DNA from: Oscillospiraceae bacterium
GTDB taxonomy: Bacteria > Bacillota > Clostridia > Oscillospirales > CAG-272
Direction of reading: 5' to 3'
Length of the DNA stretch: 60,925 nt
NCBI GenBank assembly: GCA_015064885.1
Contig: SVRJ01000010.1
Coordinates: 1 to 60,925, forward strand
This document shows, in pieces, positions 1 through 7,719 of the stretch. The notes beneath the pieces were generated by a model. It worked only from the letters and a program-made list of their open reading frames with translations. It made no database searches and was not told where the DNA came from. The stretch's first letter is position 1. Every line of letters begins with the position of its first letter. Both the position numbers and the translations under genes were made by a program.

Positions 1-129
1 TACAGCCACTAATCGATTGACGGTGGCTCACCACCACACACTAAATTAGAAAGCTCAAGATATTTTGTGAGAGTTCGAAGTCATACGCAAAACGGCCGAA
101 AATATCTTTTTTATAGTCCTTACACAACA
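1..129. other. Left edge, no recognisable gene
   Basis: No ORF with a ribosome binding site or a known domain is visible. The only structure is a short GGTG/CACC hairpin at 22-32. Reading frames across this stretch are short and overlap repeat DNA. It may be the degraded tail of an element that continues outside the window. Confidence 0.4.
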
Positions 130-130
130 A

Positions 131-168
131 AAAACGCACTTTTGTCTACCGACAAAGGTGCGTTTTTT
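131..168. terminator. Bidirectional intrinsic terminator
   Basis: The arms AAAACGCACTTTTGTC and GACAAAGGTGCGTTTT pair over 16 positions with one wobble around a TACC loop. An A run precedes the stem and a T run follows it, so it could end transcripts from either side. Confidence 0.75.
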
Positions 169-170
169 GA

Positions 171-356
171 ATGATGTTTGCCGCAGTTCGCAAAGCGAAC
201 TGCACGGCAAGATGATGACGGCTTCGCCTAATGATGTTCGCTGCGCGAACGATGTGTGCCTTACGGCAAATTGGGCAAACATCGCATCATTGCGAGTGAA
301 ACGAGCAACATCATATTTGCAAAGCAAATACATCATATCGCCGTAGGCGATGCATC
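171..356. repeat. Array of small hairpins spaced by ATGATG / CATCAT
   Basis: At least four clear palindromes lie in tandem: a nested stem at 178-210 (TTGCCG and CAGTTCGC paired with GCGAACTG and CGGCAA), GTTCGC/GCGAAC at 236-250, ATTTGC/GCAAAT at 315-329 and ATCGCC/GGCGAT at 337-351. Smaller ones are GGC/GCC at 220-228 and TCGCA/TGCGA near 282-295. Most stems are six to eight bp with three-base loops. The linkers read ATGATG on the left half (171, 212, 231) and CATCAT on the right half (about 285, 309, 331), so the whole array is itself arranged as an inverted repeat. It ends directly at the promoter of the four-helix-bundle gene fragment. The function is unknown; REP-like mobile DNA or a structured transcript are both possible. 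Confidence 0.75.
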
Positions 357-358
357 AC

Positions 359-387
359 TTGACAAGCATATAAATTTATGATATAAT
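359..387 (+). promoter_or_regulatory. Sigma-A promoter of the four-helix-bundle gene
   Basis: TTGACA at 359-364 and TATAAT at 382-387 are both perfect, with a 17-bp spacer ending in TGA (extended -10). An AGGAGG ribosome binding site follows at 396-401, seven bases before the ATG at 409. Confidence 0.9.
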
Positions 388-408
388 ATTGGAAAAGGAG
401 GTGCGACT

Positions 409-642
409 ATGAAAGAAAACAAACTCGTCGAACTTTCAATGGATTTTTCGGTTGATATTATCAATCTTGTTAAACATCTGAAAGCAAATCACGAAACTAT
501 TATCGCAAACCAAATCGGCAGAAGCGGCACCTCAATCGGTGCAAATATTCACGAAGCGCAATACGCACAAGGCACAAAGGATTTTATATCGAAATTTGAA
601 ATCGCGCTCAAGGAAGCAAGTGAAACGGGATATTGGCTTGAA
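409..642 (+). pseudogene. Truncated four-helix-bundle (S23/Avd-like) protein gene
   Basis: The first 78 residues match the S23-type four-helix-bundle family (related to rRNA intervening-sequence proteins and to the Avd accessory protein of diversity-generating retroelements). The typical core SMDFSVDIINLV...NQIGRSGTSIGANIHEA is present. Family members are usually about 115-125 residues. Here the match stops at residue 78 (YWLE), and the frame runs without a stop into a lipoprotein that begins at 664. The last helix or helices are therefore missing. The promoter and ribosome binding site are intact, so the chimeric 232-residue product could still be made. The family assignment is firm; that the truncation destroys function is inference. 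Confidence 0.75.
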
Positions 643-663
643 AACCGCAAAGGAGAATGCAAA

Positions 664-1107
664 ATGAAAAGGTTGTTATTACTTGGACTTACAATTATCC
701 TTTTATTAACTCTGACCGCTTGTAGCGGCTATAATGGAATTATGCGAGAACATCTTAGCAATGAAGCTAATTATCATGATATTGAGGCAACATTTTGCTC
801 ATATAAAGAAGCTGGCGACCGAATTTATCTGTATGTTTCCGTTGAGAACAAATCAGCTTTTGATTCTTCCGAAGCGAATAGTGAAGAAATCAGATTGGAA
901 TTAGTGGGCGATAACTGCAATGTTCTTAGCGAAGCCTTTGCAAAAGAAGAGATATGCGAGGGCAATAAAATTACTGTAAAATGCTCAACGTGGATCTATA
1001 TGGATTCGACTTTCTACTATGTTGCGGAATTGAAAACCCAAAGCCAAACGTTTTTATCATTTGATGATGGCCTAAAAAACATCATAAAGTATGTTAACAA
1101 TAATTAA
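664..1107 (+). CDS. Small lipoprotein, unknown function
   Basis: A 147-residue protein begins at an ATG with its own AAAGGAG site seven bases upstream. It opens with a lipoprotein signal peptide (MKRLLLLGLTIILLLTLTAC) whose lipobox LTAC gives a lipidated Cys near residue 20. The mature part, about 125 residues, is rich in beta-type segments and matches no family I recognise. It would be anchored outside the cell membrane. The same frame is open upstream to 409, so it may also be translated as a fusion to the four-helix-bundle fragment, which would place the signal peptide internally. I chose 664 because the signal peptide and ribosome binding site make sense only from there. Confidence 0.7.
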   Translation: MKRLLLLGLTIILLLTLTACSGYNGIMREHLSNEANYHDIEATFCSYKEAGDRIYLYVSVENKSAFDSSEANSEEIRLELVGDNCNVLSEAFAKEEICEGNKITVKCSTWIYMDSTFYYVAELKTQSQTFLSFDDGLKNIIKYVNNN

Positions 1108-1126
1108 AAGCGAAAGAAGGATAGTG

Positions 1127-2167
1127 ATGATACTTAAATTTGAAGACTACACTATTGATGTATACGAAGAAAAAATGAAAACGCTTGCGGAGAAAAAGTA
1201 CCACTGTTCATGTCCGCCTTGCTGCGCTTTCAGAGAATATGTGCACACCTTTTCCGACGATGTGAAAAAGCGTTTTAATGAGCTCGGACTTGATTTGGAA
1301 AATCCCGACGAAGTGTATGATTCGGAAAAAGATGAAAAAGGAGAAACAACTTACGTCGGATGGTGGAATATTTATGGGAAAATAATTAAAAACAGCGAAA
1401 AGCCTTGTCACATATCTGATGGCTTTGAAGTAACATTTTGCGATAACGCGCTGTATACCCCAAAAGCGTTTCGGGATTCTCCCTGCGTACAAATGAGAGC
1501 GGTTATACGTGGATCTGATTTGAAACGGTTGGGCAAGGAATATTGGAGGGATACAGATGCTTTAGGCGTAAGCAGAAGCACATTCAGATATCACATGGAT
1601 GAAGAGATGTGTTCCGCGCTGAAAGATCTGGTTGGATGTGAACTCATCGGACTTGATATCGGTTCTGTGCCTCCGGATAACAGACCGGCAAGATCTCACA
1701 AAGTCAACATCTATATAAAACATCCGGACGAATCGGATCTGTGTATAGTTTCTCTTACGGCAGACCGGGATACAGACACTTGTTTCGACGGAATCGATAG
1801 GATGGTATTTACTGCGAAATTTTCTAAAGCAGAGATGGATTTGGCTGATGAAACATTACCTTGTCCGCATGGAAAAATTCGAAAAATCAAAATTTTCGAG
1901 AGTACAATTACGTGCGAGAGAGAACGCGTGATATATGATTCTCATCTTCTTATTGAAATGGAAACCGGAAAGAAAATGATCTTTCGCATTGAACCCGACG
2001 GTGAGGAGGTATTAACGGTATTTACCGAGGTGGAGGATCGCGACATTGAAAAGTATCTTAGCGTTTCGGAGATTTGGTTTGTACATCCGACTCCGATTTT
2101 TGATGATAGGAATGAAATTATTGGACTGAAATCTTTTTATCAAACTGAAACAAAAGTGCGGGTATGA
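1127..2167 (+). CDS. Unknown protein with an N-terminal Cys cluster
   Basis: A 346-residue soluble protein. The start at 1127 has a GAAAGAAGG site in front; an upstream ATG at 1091 lies inside the preceding gene and has no such site. Residues around 25-35 carry HCSCPPCC, a dense Cys group that could bind metal. The middle contains a GLDIG segment and mixed alpha/beta character. There is no signal peptide or membrane segment. It sits 19 bp after the lipoprotein stop, so it is probably cotranscribed with it. I recognise no family; an immunity-type or metal-binding role would be a guess. Confidence 0.6.
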   Translation: MILKFEDYTIDVYEEKMKTLAEKKYHCSCPPCCAFREYVHTFSDDVKKRFNELGLDLENPDEVYDSEKDEKGETTYVGWWNIYGKIIKNSEKPCHISDGFEVTFCDNALYTPKAFRDSPCVQMRAVIRGSDLKRLGKEYWRDTDALGVSRSTFRYHMDEEMCSALKDLVGCELIGLDIGSVPPDNRPARSHKVNIYIKHPDESDLCIVSLTADRDTDTCFDGIDRMVFTAKFSKAEMDLADETLPCPHGKIRKIKIFESTITCERERVIYDSHLLIEMETGKKMIFRIEPDGEEVLTVFTEVEDRDIEKYLSVSEIWFVHPTPIFDDRNEIIGLKSFYQTETKVRV

Positions 2168-2205
2168 AGCATTGTTTTGTATCGAAATTATAATCATTAG
2201 TCGGC

Positions 2206-2243
2206 AAAAAACGCAATTCCGATACAAAGGGGTTGCGTTTTTT
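2206..2243 (+). terminator. Intrinsic terminator overlapping the next promoter
   Basis: AAAAAACGCAA at 2206-2216 pairs perfectly with TTGCGTTTTTT at 2233-2243. The 3' arm contains the -35 hexamer of the downstream promoter. Confidence 0.75.
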
Positions 2244-2261
2244 GATTTTTTATGGTATAAT
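2233..2261 (+). promoter_or_regulatory. Promoter embedded in terminator arm
   Basis: TTGCGT at 2233-2238, a 17-bp spacer ending in TGG, and TATAAT at 2256-2261. The -35 element is part of the terminator stem. Confidence 0.65.
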
Positions 2262-2352
2262 AATAGTAGAAGTGGCTTGCCGTTTGCTTGTGGAAAAGCA
2301 TATGCTACTAAAATTGCTCATTTCAAAAAGACTTAGAAGGAGGAATCAACAC

Positions 2353-3084
2353 ATGAAAATCACTCATTTAGTAAAACGGATTATATGTACTGCTCTGTCT
2401 TTTTCTGTTCTTTTTACGTTCACCTCATGCCTCAAAACAAACGAGACTTTTACAAAAAACGATAGTGGAAATCTAATAAGCTCCTCCGGAATCGAATACG
2501 TACATTTAGCCAACGAAGGGATACTTAATTATTTAGGCAATTTAGAATTCACCGGTACGGTAAGCGGTGAAAATACACACTCTCAACTCATCGGTTTTCC
2601 GTATAATACCGGAATGTTTTCAATAAAAGAAGATAAAAACGAAAATATTCTCATAAGGTATTCTCCGAGCAGTGAGTGGTACGGTATATATCGCAAGGCT
2701 TCCCTTCCCGAGTTTGATTTTTCGGTTGAGAACTGTTCGCGCATAGAGCTCATTATGGGAATCGGAGACACCTCTGAGGATGCAATACATTCTTATTGCA
2801 AAGACGGAATTTCGGATGCTGAAGAGATTGCGGAATTCCTATCGGAAGTTCGCGCACAGGAAAATCCCCGTGATGCCGGGCTGTATGATCTTGTCACAAA
2901 CCCCGACGGTACGCTTGAAGAATGCTACGTTTACGCTATAATATACGGATTTTTCGAAGAGGAACCCTCTTTGGCTCTCAAAATGCAGATAACGTCATAT
3001 AACGATCTTGCTTATTCTGTGAATATTGAGGGTAAGGAATACGTATTACCTCAAAAATGGCTGGACAGACTTCGGAATAAATGA
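2353..3084 (+). CDS. Lipoprotein of unknown function
   Basis: A 243-residue protein starting at 2353 behind AGAAGGAGGAA. The signal peptide ends in lipobox FTSC, giving a lipidated Cys near residue 23. The mature region shows no family I can name. It contains an acidic stretch and a C-terminal part (VNIEGKEYVLPQKW) that looks like a beta-sheet edge. An open frame upstream to 2233 is not coding: it crosses the terminator and promoter. The gene is monocistronic, with its own promoter and a following terminator at 3124. It is presumably a surface-exposed lipoprotein. The flanking genes are also unknown, so context gives no role. Confidence 0.65.
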   Translation: MKITHLVKRIICTALSFSVLFTFTSCLKTNETFTKNDSGNLISSSGIEYVHLANEGILNYLGNLEFTGTVSGENTHSQLIGFPYNTGMFSIKEDKNENILIRYSPSSEWYGIYRKASLPEFDFSVENCSRIELIMGIGDTSEDAIHSYCKDGISDAEEIAEFLSEVRAQENPRDAGLYDLVTNPDGTLEECYVYAIIYGFFEEEPSLALKMQITSYNDLAYSVNIEGKEYVLPQKWLDRLRNK

Positions 3085-3123
3085 TATTATGCAAGCATAT
3101 CACAAGGACAGGGCATAATTTTT

Positions 3124-3156
3124 AAAATGCAACCTACGTAAAGGGGTTGCATTTTT
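3124..3156 (+). terminator. Intrinsic terminator overlapping the next promoter
   Basis: AAAATGCAACC at 3124-3134 pairs with GGTTGCATTTT at 3145-3155 and is followed by T residues. The layout is the same as at 2206-2261: the 3' arm supplies the next -35. Confidence 0.75.
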
Positions 3157-3175
3157 GATGCGTTTGTGTTATAAT
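3147..3175 (+). promoter_or_regulatory. Promoter embedded in terminator arm
   Basis: TTGCAT at 3147-3152, a 17-bp spacer ending in TGT, and TATAAT at 3170-3175. It precedes the gene at 3206 by 30 bp. Confidence 0.7.
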
Positions 3176-3205
3176 AAACGTACAGTTTATTTTTCGGAGG
3201 AAAAT

Positions 3206-3664
3206 ATGAAATTCAAAATAATCGTAGCTATCGTCACAAAGCTTTTGAAGATGCCCGAAAATGAAAACGGAGAGCGTGCGGATATGTATCTGCCCGAAAA
3301 GCTTTTGGCGTTATCGTTGGTGCTTATGGCGGTCGGACTTGGCTTTCTCGTAGCCTTTTTCGTAGTCTTTAATCCCGTTTTTATTGCGGTAAGCGCTGCG
3401 TGCATACTTCTCGGTATCGGTGCATTGATGTGCTGGAAGAATCAGACCATCAGAATTATTGACGAGGAGAAATTTGAGTACACGACCTTTCTCGGAAACA
3501 AAAAGGTTTACGCATTTTCGGATATCAAGGGGCTTATCAGAAATTCGGATTCTCTCACGCTTCTGGTCAAGGACAAAAAGGTACATATAGAATCGATGGC
3601 GATACTTTCCGAGCGTCTTATAGAAAAGATAAACGAGGCTTTGAAAACCAAAGTCAATGAATAA
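3206..3664 (+). CDS. Small membrane protein with PH-like C-terminal domain
   Basis: A 152-residue protein; the start at 3206 follows a CGGAGG site. Two adjacent hydrophobic helices lie at about residues 33-54 and 57-76. After them comes a soluble domain of about 75 residues with alternating beta strands (NQTIRIIDEEKFEYTTFLG, then KVYAFSDIKGL). This is the pattern of bacterial PH-domain membrane proteins such as the DUF6560 type. The C-terminal domain should face the cytoplasm. It has its own promoter and terminator. The specific role is unknown, and the family assignment rests on pattern recognition only. Confidence 0.6.
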   Translation: MKFKIIVAIVTKLLKMPENENGERADMYLPEKLLALSLVLMAVGLGFLVAFFVVFNPVFIAVSAACILLGIGALMCWKNQTIRIIDEEKFEYTTFLGNKKVYAFSDIKGLIRNSDSLTLLVKDKKVHIESMAILSERLIEKINEALKTKVNE

Positions 3665-3668
3665 AATA

Positions 3669-3700
3669 TACCGCGGAAACAAATTCCGCGGTATTTTTTT
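3669..3700. terminator. Terminator between convergent genes
   Basis: TACCGCGGAA at 3669-3678 pairs with TTCCGCGGTA at 3684-3693, followed by seven T. It serves the upstream plus-strand gene and abuts the 3' end of the minus-strand acetyltransferase. Confidence 0.8.
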
Positions 3701-4302
3701 CAGAGCTCTGTTTTTTTATCCTTGAAGAAATATTCCTTATCTCTGTCGTTGACCTCGCGTAATACTCTGCACGGATTACCGACGGCTACAACTCCCGAAG
3801 GGATATCCTTTGTGACTACGCTTCCAGCGCCTATAACAGTATTATCACCTACCGTAACTCCGGGAACTATGACAGCTCCCGCTCCTATCCAGCAATTTCT
3901 GCCTATACGCACGGAAGCATTATACTGATATCCCTTTTCGCGAAGATCGGGATCGATAGGATGTCCTCCGGTGGCGATAGTAACGTTAGGGCCTATGAGG
4001 GTATAGTCTCCGACGTAAATGTGCGTATCATCCACAAGCGTAAGATTGAAATTAGCGTACACACCCTTGCCGAAATGCACGTGGTGTCCTCCCCAGTTTG
4101 CGTGCAGCGGAGGTTCAATGTAGCAGCCCTCACCTATTTCGGCGAACATTTCTTTGAGTAGTTTCCCACGCAATTCAAGCTCATGCGGTCTTGTCAAGTT
4201 ATAATCGTACTGTTTTTCAAGGCAATCAAGCTGATCACGCATAATGTCATCGTCATTCGGTAAATAAAGCTTACACGAATGCATCTTCTCTTTCTGAGTC
4301 AT
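3700..4302 (-). CDS. maa: Sugar O-acetyltransferase (maltose/galactoside type)
   Basis: A 200-residue left-handed beta-helix acetyltransferase that transfers acetyl from acetyl-CoA to a sugar hydroxyl in the cytoplasm. The N-terminal cap (about residues 1-60, with the DCLEKQYDYNLTRP segment typical of the Mac family) precedes hexapeptide repeats. The catalytic His is in GGHHVHFGKG. The signature GAGAVIVPGVTVGDNTVIGA and the closing GNPCRVLREV are intact. Length is normal for LacA/Maa. It lies 11 bp downstream of the unknown gene at 4314 and shares its transcript. The ribosome binding site AGAGGAA overlaps the end of that gene. The exact sugar acceptor cannot be told. Confidence 0.9.
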   Translation of the reverse strand: MTQKEKMHSCKLYLPNDDDIMRDQLDCLEKQYDYNLTRPHELELRGKLLKEMFAEIGEGCYIEPPLHANWGGHHVHFGKGVYANFNLTLVDDTHIYVGDYTLIGPNVTIATGGHPIDPDLREKGYQYNASVRIGRNCWIGAGAVIVPGVTVGDNTVIGAGSVVTKDIPSGVVAVGNPCRVLREVNDRDKEYFFKDKKTEL

Positions 4303-4313
4303 ATCGGTTCCTC

Positions 4314-5456
4314 TTATCCTATAAGCTTACGTTTTATATGCTTTACAGTCTTCTCCACAGTTCTCTTTTCATAATCTTCATACAGATCAAAGTTGCTGAA
4401 GGTGCCGCCGTCCTTTGAGGACCAGCCTATCAGCCATTCGTTTTTAAGTTCCTCACCGATCGTGTCGCTGTCAGACTTAAATCTGAAAATAAAGTACAGC
4501 TCTTTTTTCGCCTTTACCTGTCCGAGGAATTCTATCTCATCAGGCTGTTTTCCGAGTTCTGTAGGATAGGTGAGCCAATGAACCATATCGCTTTTTGCCA
4601 AATATATCGGATCACTGCACTCATCCGGGAAAAGGTCCTCCTTTCCGCATTCTTCAAGCTTGGAGTAAGCGAGGCAGGCATACTCAAGATCGTGTGCAAT
4701 AGCGTCAACAGCCTCTGCGGAGACGTCATATTTAGATTCGACAAGGGTGGAAAGAGCATAATAATTCACGTTTCCGTATCCAAGCTTCATAGCCTTTGAA
4801 AGCTTTGCGGCTATACTGTCGTTTATGAAATACTTAGATACGTCGCATGCTACCTCAAGCGCTCCGATCTCATCTTCATTGAGTTCTTTTCCTCTCGAAA
4901 GGTAGGAATCAAGCTCGGAGGATATATAATCGGACATCATCTTCCATGCTTCATCCGACATTTTCTCGATTCTGTCCTTATATTCAAGAAGGCCGTTATA
5001 GAGCATTCCTCTTTGATACGTGTCCGAGATATCCGAAACGGTATTTATAAGGTCCTGCATATCCGCTGCTGTTATTTCTTCTTTTTCAAACAGGTCGTCC
5101 ACCGCATTCTCGAGGAATGACTCACGCTTTACGATATCAACGACAGTTTTAACAAGGTCAAGCTTTTCTTGCGGAAGCTCACCCACGTATGCCGTAGCCA
5201 GTGTAATAAATCCGAGAAGCGCATTTTCATAATCAAAGAGCGTGCACTTTTGCTTATAGTTTTCGGCATTGTCTATAAGCTCGGGAAGCGTTTTGAGCTC
5301 CTCATACGCAAGATCGGTTATATCCGCTCTCTCGTCCGGATAAAGGTCGTCCTTTATCTTTTCAAGCACGCTAAGAAAGTAGTTTGACAGCTGTACCTTG
5401 TCGTTTATGCTTTCTCCGTTCTTTATTGCTTCAAGTATTTCAGTATATTTTCCCAT
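4314..5456 (-). CDS. Unknown cytoplasmic alpha-helical protein
   Basis: A 380-residue acidic protein. I place the start at 5456 because GGAGGA stands directly before it, in preference to a Met four codons upstream. The first 300 residues are almost wholly helical, with repeated Glu/Asp/Lys-rich segments. The last 80 (EFLGQVKAKKELYFIFRFKSD, WLIGWSSKDGGTFSNFDLYED) look like a small beta domain. No signal peptide, transmembrane segment or catalytic motif is visible. It has its own promoter (5490-5518) and leads an operon with the acetyltransferase. I do not recognise the family. Confidence 0.6.
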   Translation of the reverse strand: MGKYTEILEAIKNGESINDKVQLSNYFLSVLEKIKDDLYPDERADITDLAYEELKTLPELIDNAENYKQKCTLFDYENALLGFITLATAYVGELPQEKLDLVKTVVDIVKRESFLENAVDDLFEKEEITAADMQDLINTVSDISDTYQRGMLYNGLLEYKDRIEKMSDEAWKMMSDYISSELDSYLSRGKELNEDEIGALEVACDVSKYFINDSIAAKLSKAMKLGYGNVNYYALSTLVESKYDVSAEAVDAIAHDLEYACLAYSKLEECGKEDLFPDECSDPIYLAKSDMVHWLTYPTELGKQPDEIEFLGQVKAKKELYFIFRFKSDSDTIGEELKNEWLIGWSSKDGGTFSNFDLYEDYEKRTVEKTVKHIKRKLIG

Positions 5457-5489
5457 ATGGTCCTCCATGCCGTGTTTTATATCAGAATT

Positions 5490-5518
5490 ATTATATCACA
5501 AAATGAAGGTAATGTCAA
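5490..5518 (-). promoter_or_regulatory. Sigma-A promoter for the 4314-5456 gene
   Basis: On the minus strand TTGACA (5513-5518), a 17-bp spacer ending in TGA, and TATAAT (5490-5495). Confidence 0.85.
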
Positions 5519-5612
5519 TAAGATTTGAAACTTTATCAATTCTTCTCGGACAAACCGTAAGATAATGCAAAAAATAGATCAAATATATATATACTTATCT
5601 CTTCCGACATGA

Positions 5613-5618
5613 TATAAT
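5613..5618 (+). promoter_or_regulatory. Extended -10 element before the glycosidase gene
   Basis: TGATATAAT is present but no good -35 is seen 17 bp upstream (TATACT at 5590-5595). This suggests a promoter that leans on the extended -10, or that needs an activator. Confidence 0.5.
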
Positions 5619-5648
5619 GATATAAAATACTACTTTGCGGAGGATAGG

Positions 5649-7097
5649 ATGAGGATACGAATAGATACCAAAGAAAGACTCGGAAAATACGAAGACCCTA
5701 CAGTATGGCAGAACAGCACGTTACGTTATTCCCCTCCGGAGGATTTTCCTCCATATCTTGCAAAAGAGATAGGACGTGCAAAAATAATGAGGGTATGGAT
5801 AACACTTGACGAATACTGGGATCACAGAACAGGTGCCTTTTATCCCGATTACGACATCGGTGTCGCAAGGTACGACGTATCCGAGCTGCATTATCCTTAC
5901 GATTGGAAGAACATAGTCCCCGCCCCCTCCGGAACGCGCTTCAAGGGATATCTTACCTCTCACGCGGAGAATGCCGACGAGCTTCTTCTCAACGTAAGGA
6001 GATATGAGCGCGAGGTATCGGACGGAGTGATAACATATGATCAATATGAGGAGATATTCGAAAAGGCAGTAGAGTACTGCAAGGAGCTTGCTCCCAATAT
6101 CAGGTATATCGAATGCTGCAATGAGATAGATATAAAAAGCTTCGGTCTTCTTTCCGCCGAAGAATACGTCAGGATATATCACTGTGCATACAGAGCGGTA
6201 AGGAGGCTGAATCAGAAGCACCGTTATTCTCTTCCCCTCGAAATAGGCGGATACGCTGCCGCACATCCGTTAATAGACTTTGAGCGTGTTACGGATATAA
6301 TGCGGCTCTTGTCGGAAAGTGATATAGGCACGTGTCCTATGGATTTTTACTCATACCATCATTACGATACCTCTATGACCGCTGCGCTTATCACTCGGAA
6401 GGAGTTCGATCTTGCCGAGCTCGGCGGTGTGGGAAAGCTCAGAAAACTTATGCAGATGCACAACGAGATGCTCGAAAAATTCTCTCTCCCGAAAAAACCG
6501 GTATTTCTCAATGAGCTTGGGAAGGCGCGCACGACAGGTGTCGACGGAGATTCTCTCTTCAATGCGGCCGGACTTATCACCTATCTTATCGCTTATGGAA
6601 GTGAGGGGCTTGAGAATATGTATCCGTTTCCGTGGTGTACCTTTCACAATCCGGAGCTTCAGATCTCTTACACGCAATTTCTTTTGAATGAAGACGGATC
6701 ATACTCCGCTACTCCAAACGGCATGGCAATAAAAATGCTGCACTCTCTGAAGGGAGATAAGCTCAAATGCACGGTAAGTGACAGCATAGGAAGGGATCCG
6801 GAGTTTCAAGCGGTGGCTACCGAGAACGATGGTATCATCTCTGTAGTCTGTACTAACCCGAGCGGAGAGACTGTTCCCGGATTTATAGAAATATACGGTC
6901 TTTCGGACGGAGTATACAAAATAACAGGTCACGCGTGCACGTCGGTGCTGAACAACTGCGTCACCGGAAAAAAGCATGACGGAAAGCGTCTTGAGGTAAC
7001 GGGAGAAGCCGAAAGGACATCAAGCGCCGGCGTACTAAGGCACATGTGCGTCCTTGAAGCAAACGGCTTTGCTTTATACAGAATAGAAAAGATATAG
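5649..7097 (+). CDS. Intracellular glycoside hydrolase, clan GH-A type (GH39-like)
   Basis: A 482-residue protein starting at an ATG eight bases after GGAGG. The core is a TIM barrel. The likely acid/base Glu is in IECCNEIDIKSF (about residue 158) at the end of strand 4, and the likely nucleophile Glu is in PVFLNELGKA (about residue 289) at the end of strand 7, as in clan GH-A. A C-terminal beta-sandwich of about 110 residues follows (IISVVCTNPSGETVPGFIEIYGLSDG), as in GH39 xylosidase/iduronidase-like enzymes. There is no signal peptide, so it should cleave imported oligosaccharides or glycosides in the cytoplasm. It is a single-gene unit with a terminator directly behind. The substrate is unknown; GH39 is my best family match, but other GH-A families are possible. 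Confidence 0.7.
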   Translation: MRIRIDTKERLGKYEDPTVWQNSTLRYSPPEDFPPYLAKEIGRAKIMRVWITLDEYWDHRTGAFYPDYDIGVARYDVSELHYPYDWKNIVPAPSGTRFKGYLTSHAENADELLLNVRRYEREVSDGVITYDQYEEIFEKAVEYCKELAPNIRYIECCNEIDIKSFGLLSAEEYVRIYHCAYRAVRRLNQKHRYSLPLEIGGYAAAHPLIDFERVTDIMRLLSESDIGTCPMDFYSYHHYDTSMTAALITRKEFDLAELGGVGKLRKLMQMHNEMLEKFSLPKKPVFLNELGKARTTGVDGDSLFNAAGLITYLIAYGSEGLENMYPFPWCTFHNPELQISYTQFLLNEDGSYSATPNGMAIKMLHSLKGDKLKCTVSDSIGRDPEFQAVATENDGIISVVCTNPSGETVPGFIEIYGLSDGVYKITGHACTSVLNNCVTGKKHDGKRLEVTGEAERTSSAGVLRHMCVLEANGFALYRIEKI

Positions 7098-7106
7098 ACA
7101 AAAATG

Positions 7107-7132
7107 CGGGAGGAACAGTCCTCCCGTTTTTT
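7107..7132 (+). terminator. Intrinsic terminator
   Basis: CGGGAGGA at 7107-7114 pairs with TCCTCCCG at 7119-7126, then six T. Confidence 0.85.
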
Positions 7133-7153
7133 ATAAAGCCACTGTTACGCATA

Positions 7154-7182
7154 TTGACAATCAATGAGTTTTGTGATATAAT
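7154..7182 (+). promoter_or_regulatory. Sigma-A promoter for the GNAT gene
   Basis: TTGACA at 7154-7159, 17-bp spacer ending in TGA, TATAAT at 7177-7182. Confidence 0.9.
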
Positions 7183-7215
7183 TATTCTATCTTTATACTG
7201 TGAAAGAGGACGAAT

Positions 7216-7686
7216 ATGATAGTAAGACGGGCTACACCAAAAGATACGGACAGAATAAATGATCTGCTTTTTCAGGTAGCAGGCGTGCATTCGGACGGGC
7301 GGCCGGATATATTCAAAAGCGGAAGTAAAAAGTACACCGACGAAGAGCTTCTCGCTATAATTTCCGATGACAGTACTCCTATATTTGTAGCAGAGGATGA
7401 GAACGGATACGTGTGCGGATATGCCTTTTGCATATATGAGATCACCGAGGGAAGCAATCTTCTCTGCGATATGAAGACCCTTTATATCGACGATCTTTGT
7501 GTGGACGAAAGCGTTAGAGGAAAGCACATAGGAACCCTTCTCTACGACCATGTAGTGCGCGAGGCAAAGGAAAACGGAGCTTACAGAATAACGCTTAACG
7601 TTTGGAGCTTCAACACACCTGCAATGAGATTTTACGAAAAGCGCGGACTCTCGCCTCTGAAGACTGTAATGGAGCAGATCCTTTAA
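7216..7686 (+). CDS. GNAT family N-acetyltransferase
   Basis: A 156-residue single-domain GNAT enzyme. Strand 4 and the acetyl-CoA pyrophosphate loop are recognisable as LYIDDLCVDESVRGKHIGTL (R/Q-x-x-G-x-G/A type, here RGKHIG), at about residues 94-113. The C-terminal N-x-x-A-x-x-F-Y-x-x-x-G motif reads NTPAMRFYEKRGL. It acts in the cytoplasm, acetylating an unknown amine. The start ATG follows AAAGAGG. It is monocistronic with its own promoter. Confidence 0.85.
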   Translation: MIVRRATPKDTDRINDLLFQVAGVHSDGRPDIFKSGSKKYTDEELLAIISDDSTPIFVAEDENGYVCGYAFCIYEITEGSNLLCDMKTLYIDDLCVDESVRGKHIGTLLYDHVVREAKENGAYRITLNVWSFNTPAMRFYEKRGLSPLKTVMEQIL

Positions 7687-7719
7687 AAAGTCGGATTTTC
7701 GATTTTCCCGAATTTCCAT

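Noticed and set aside
55-336. Open frame on the minus strand across the hairpin array
   Set aside because: It is translated palindromic repeat DNA without a ribosome binding site or family match.
171-356. CRISPR array
   Set aside because: The repeated units are short hairpins of differing sequence with six-base linkers; there are no equal-length repeats and spacers.
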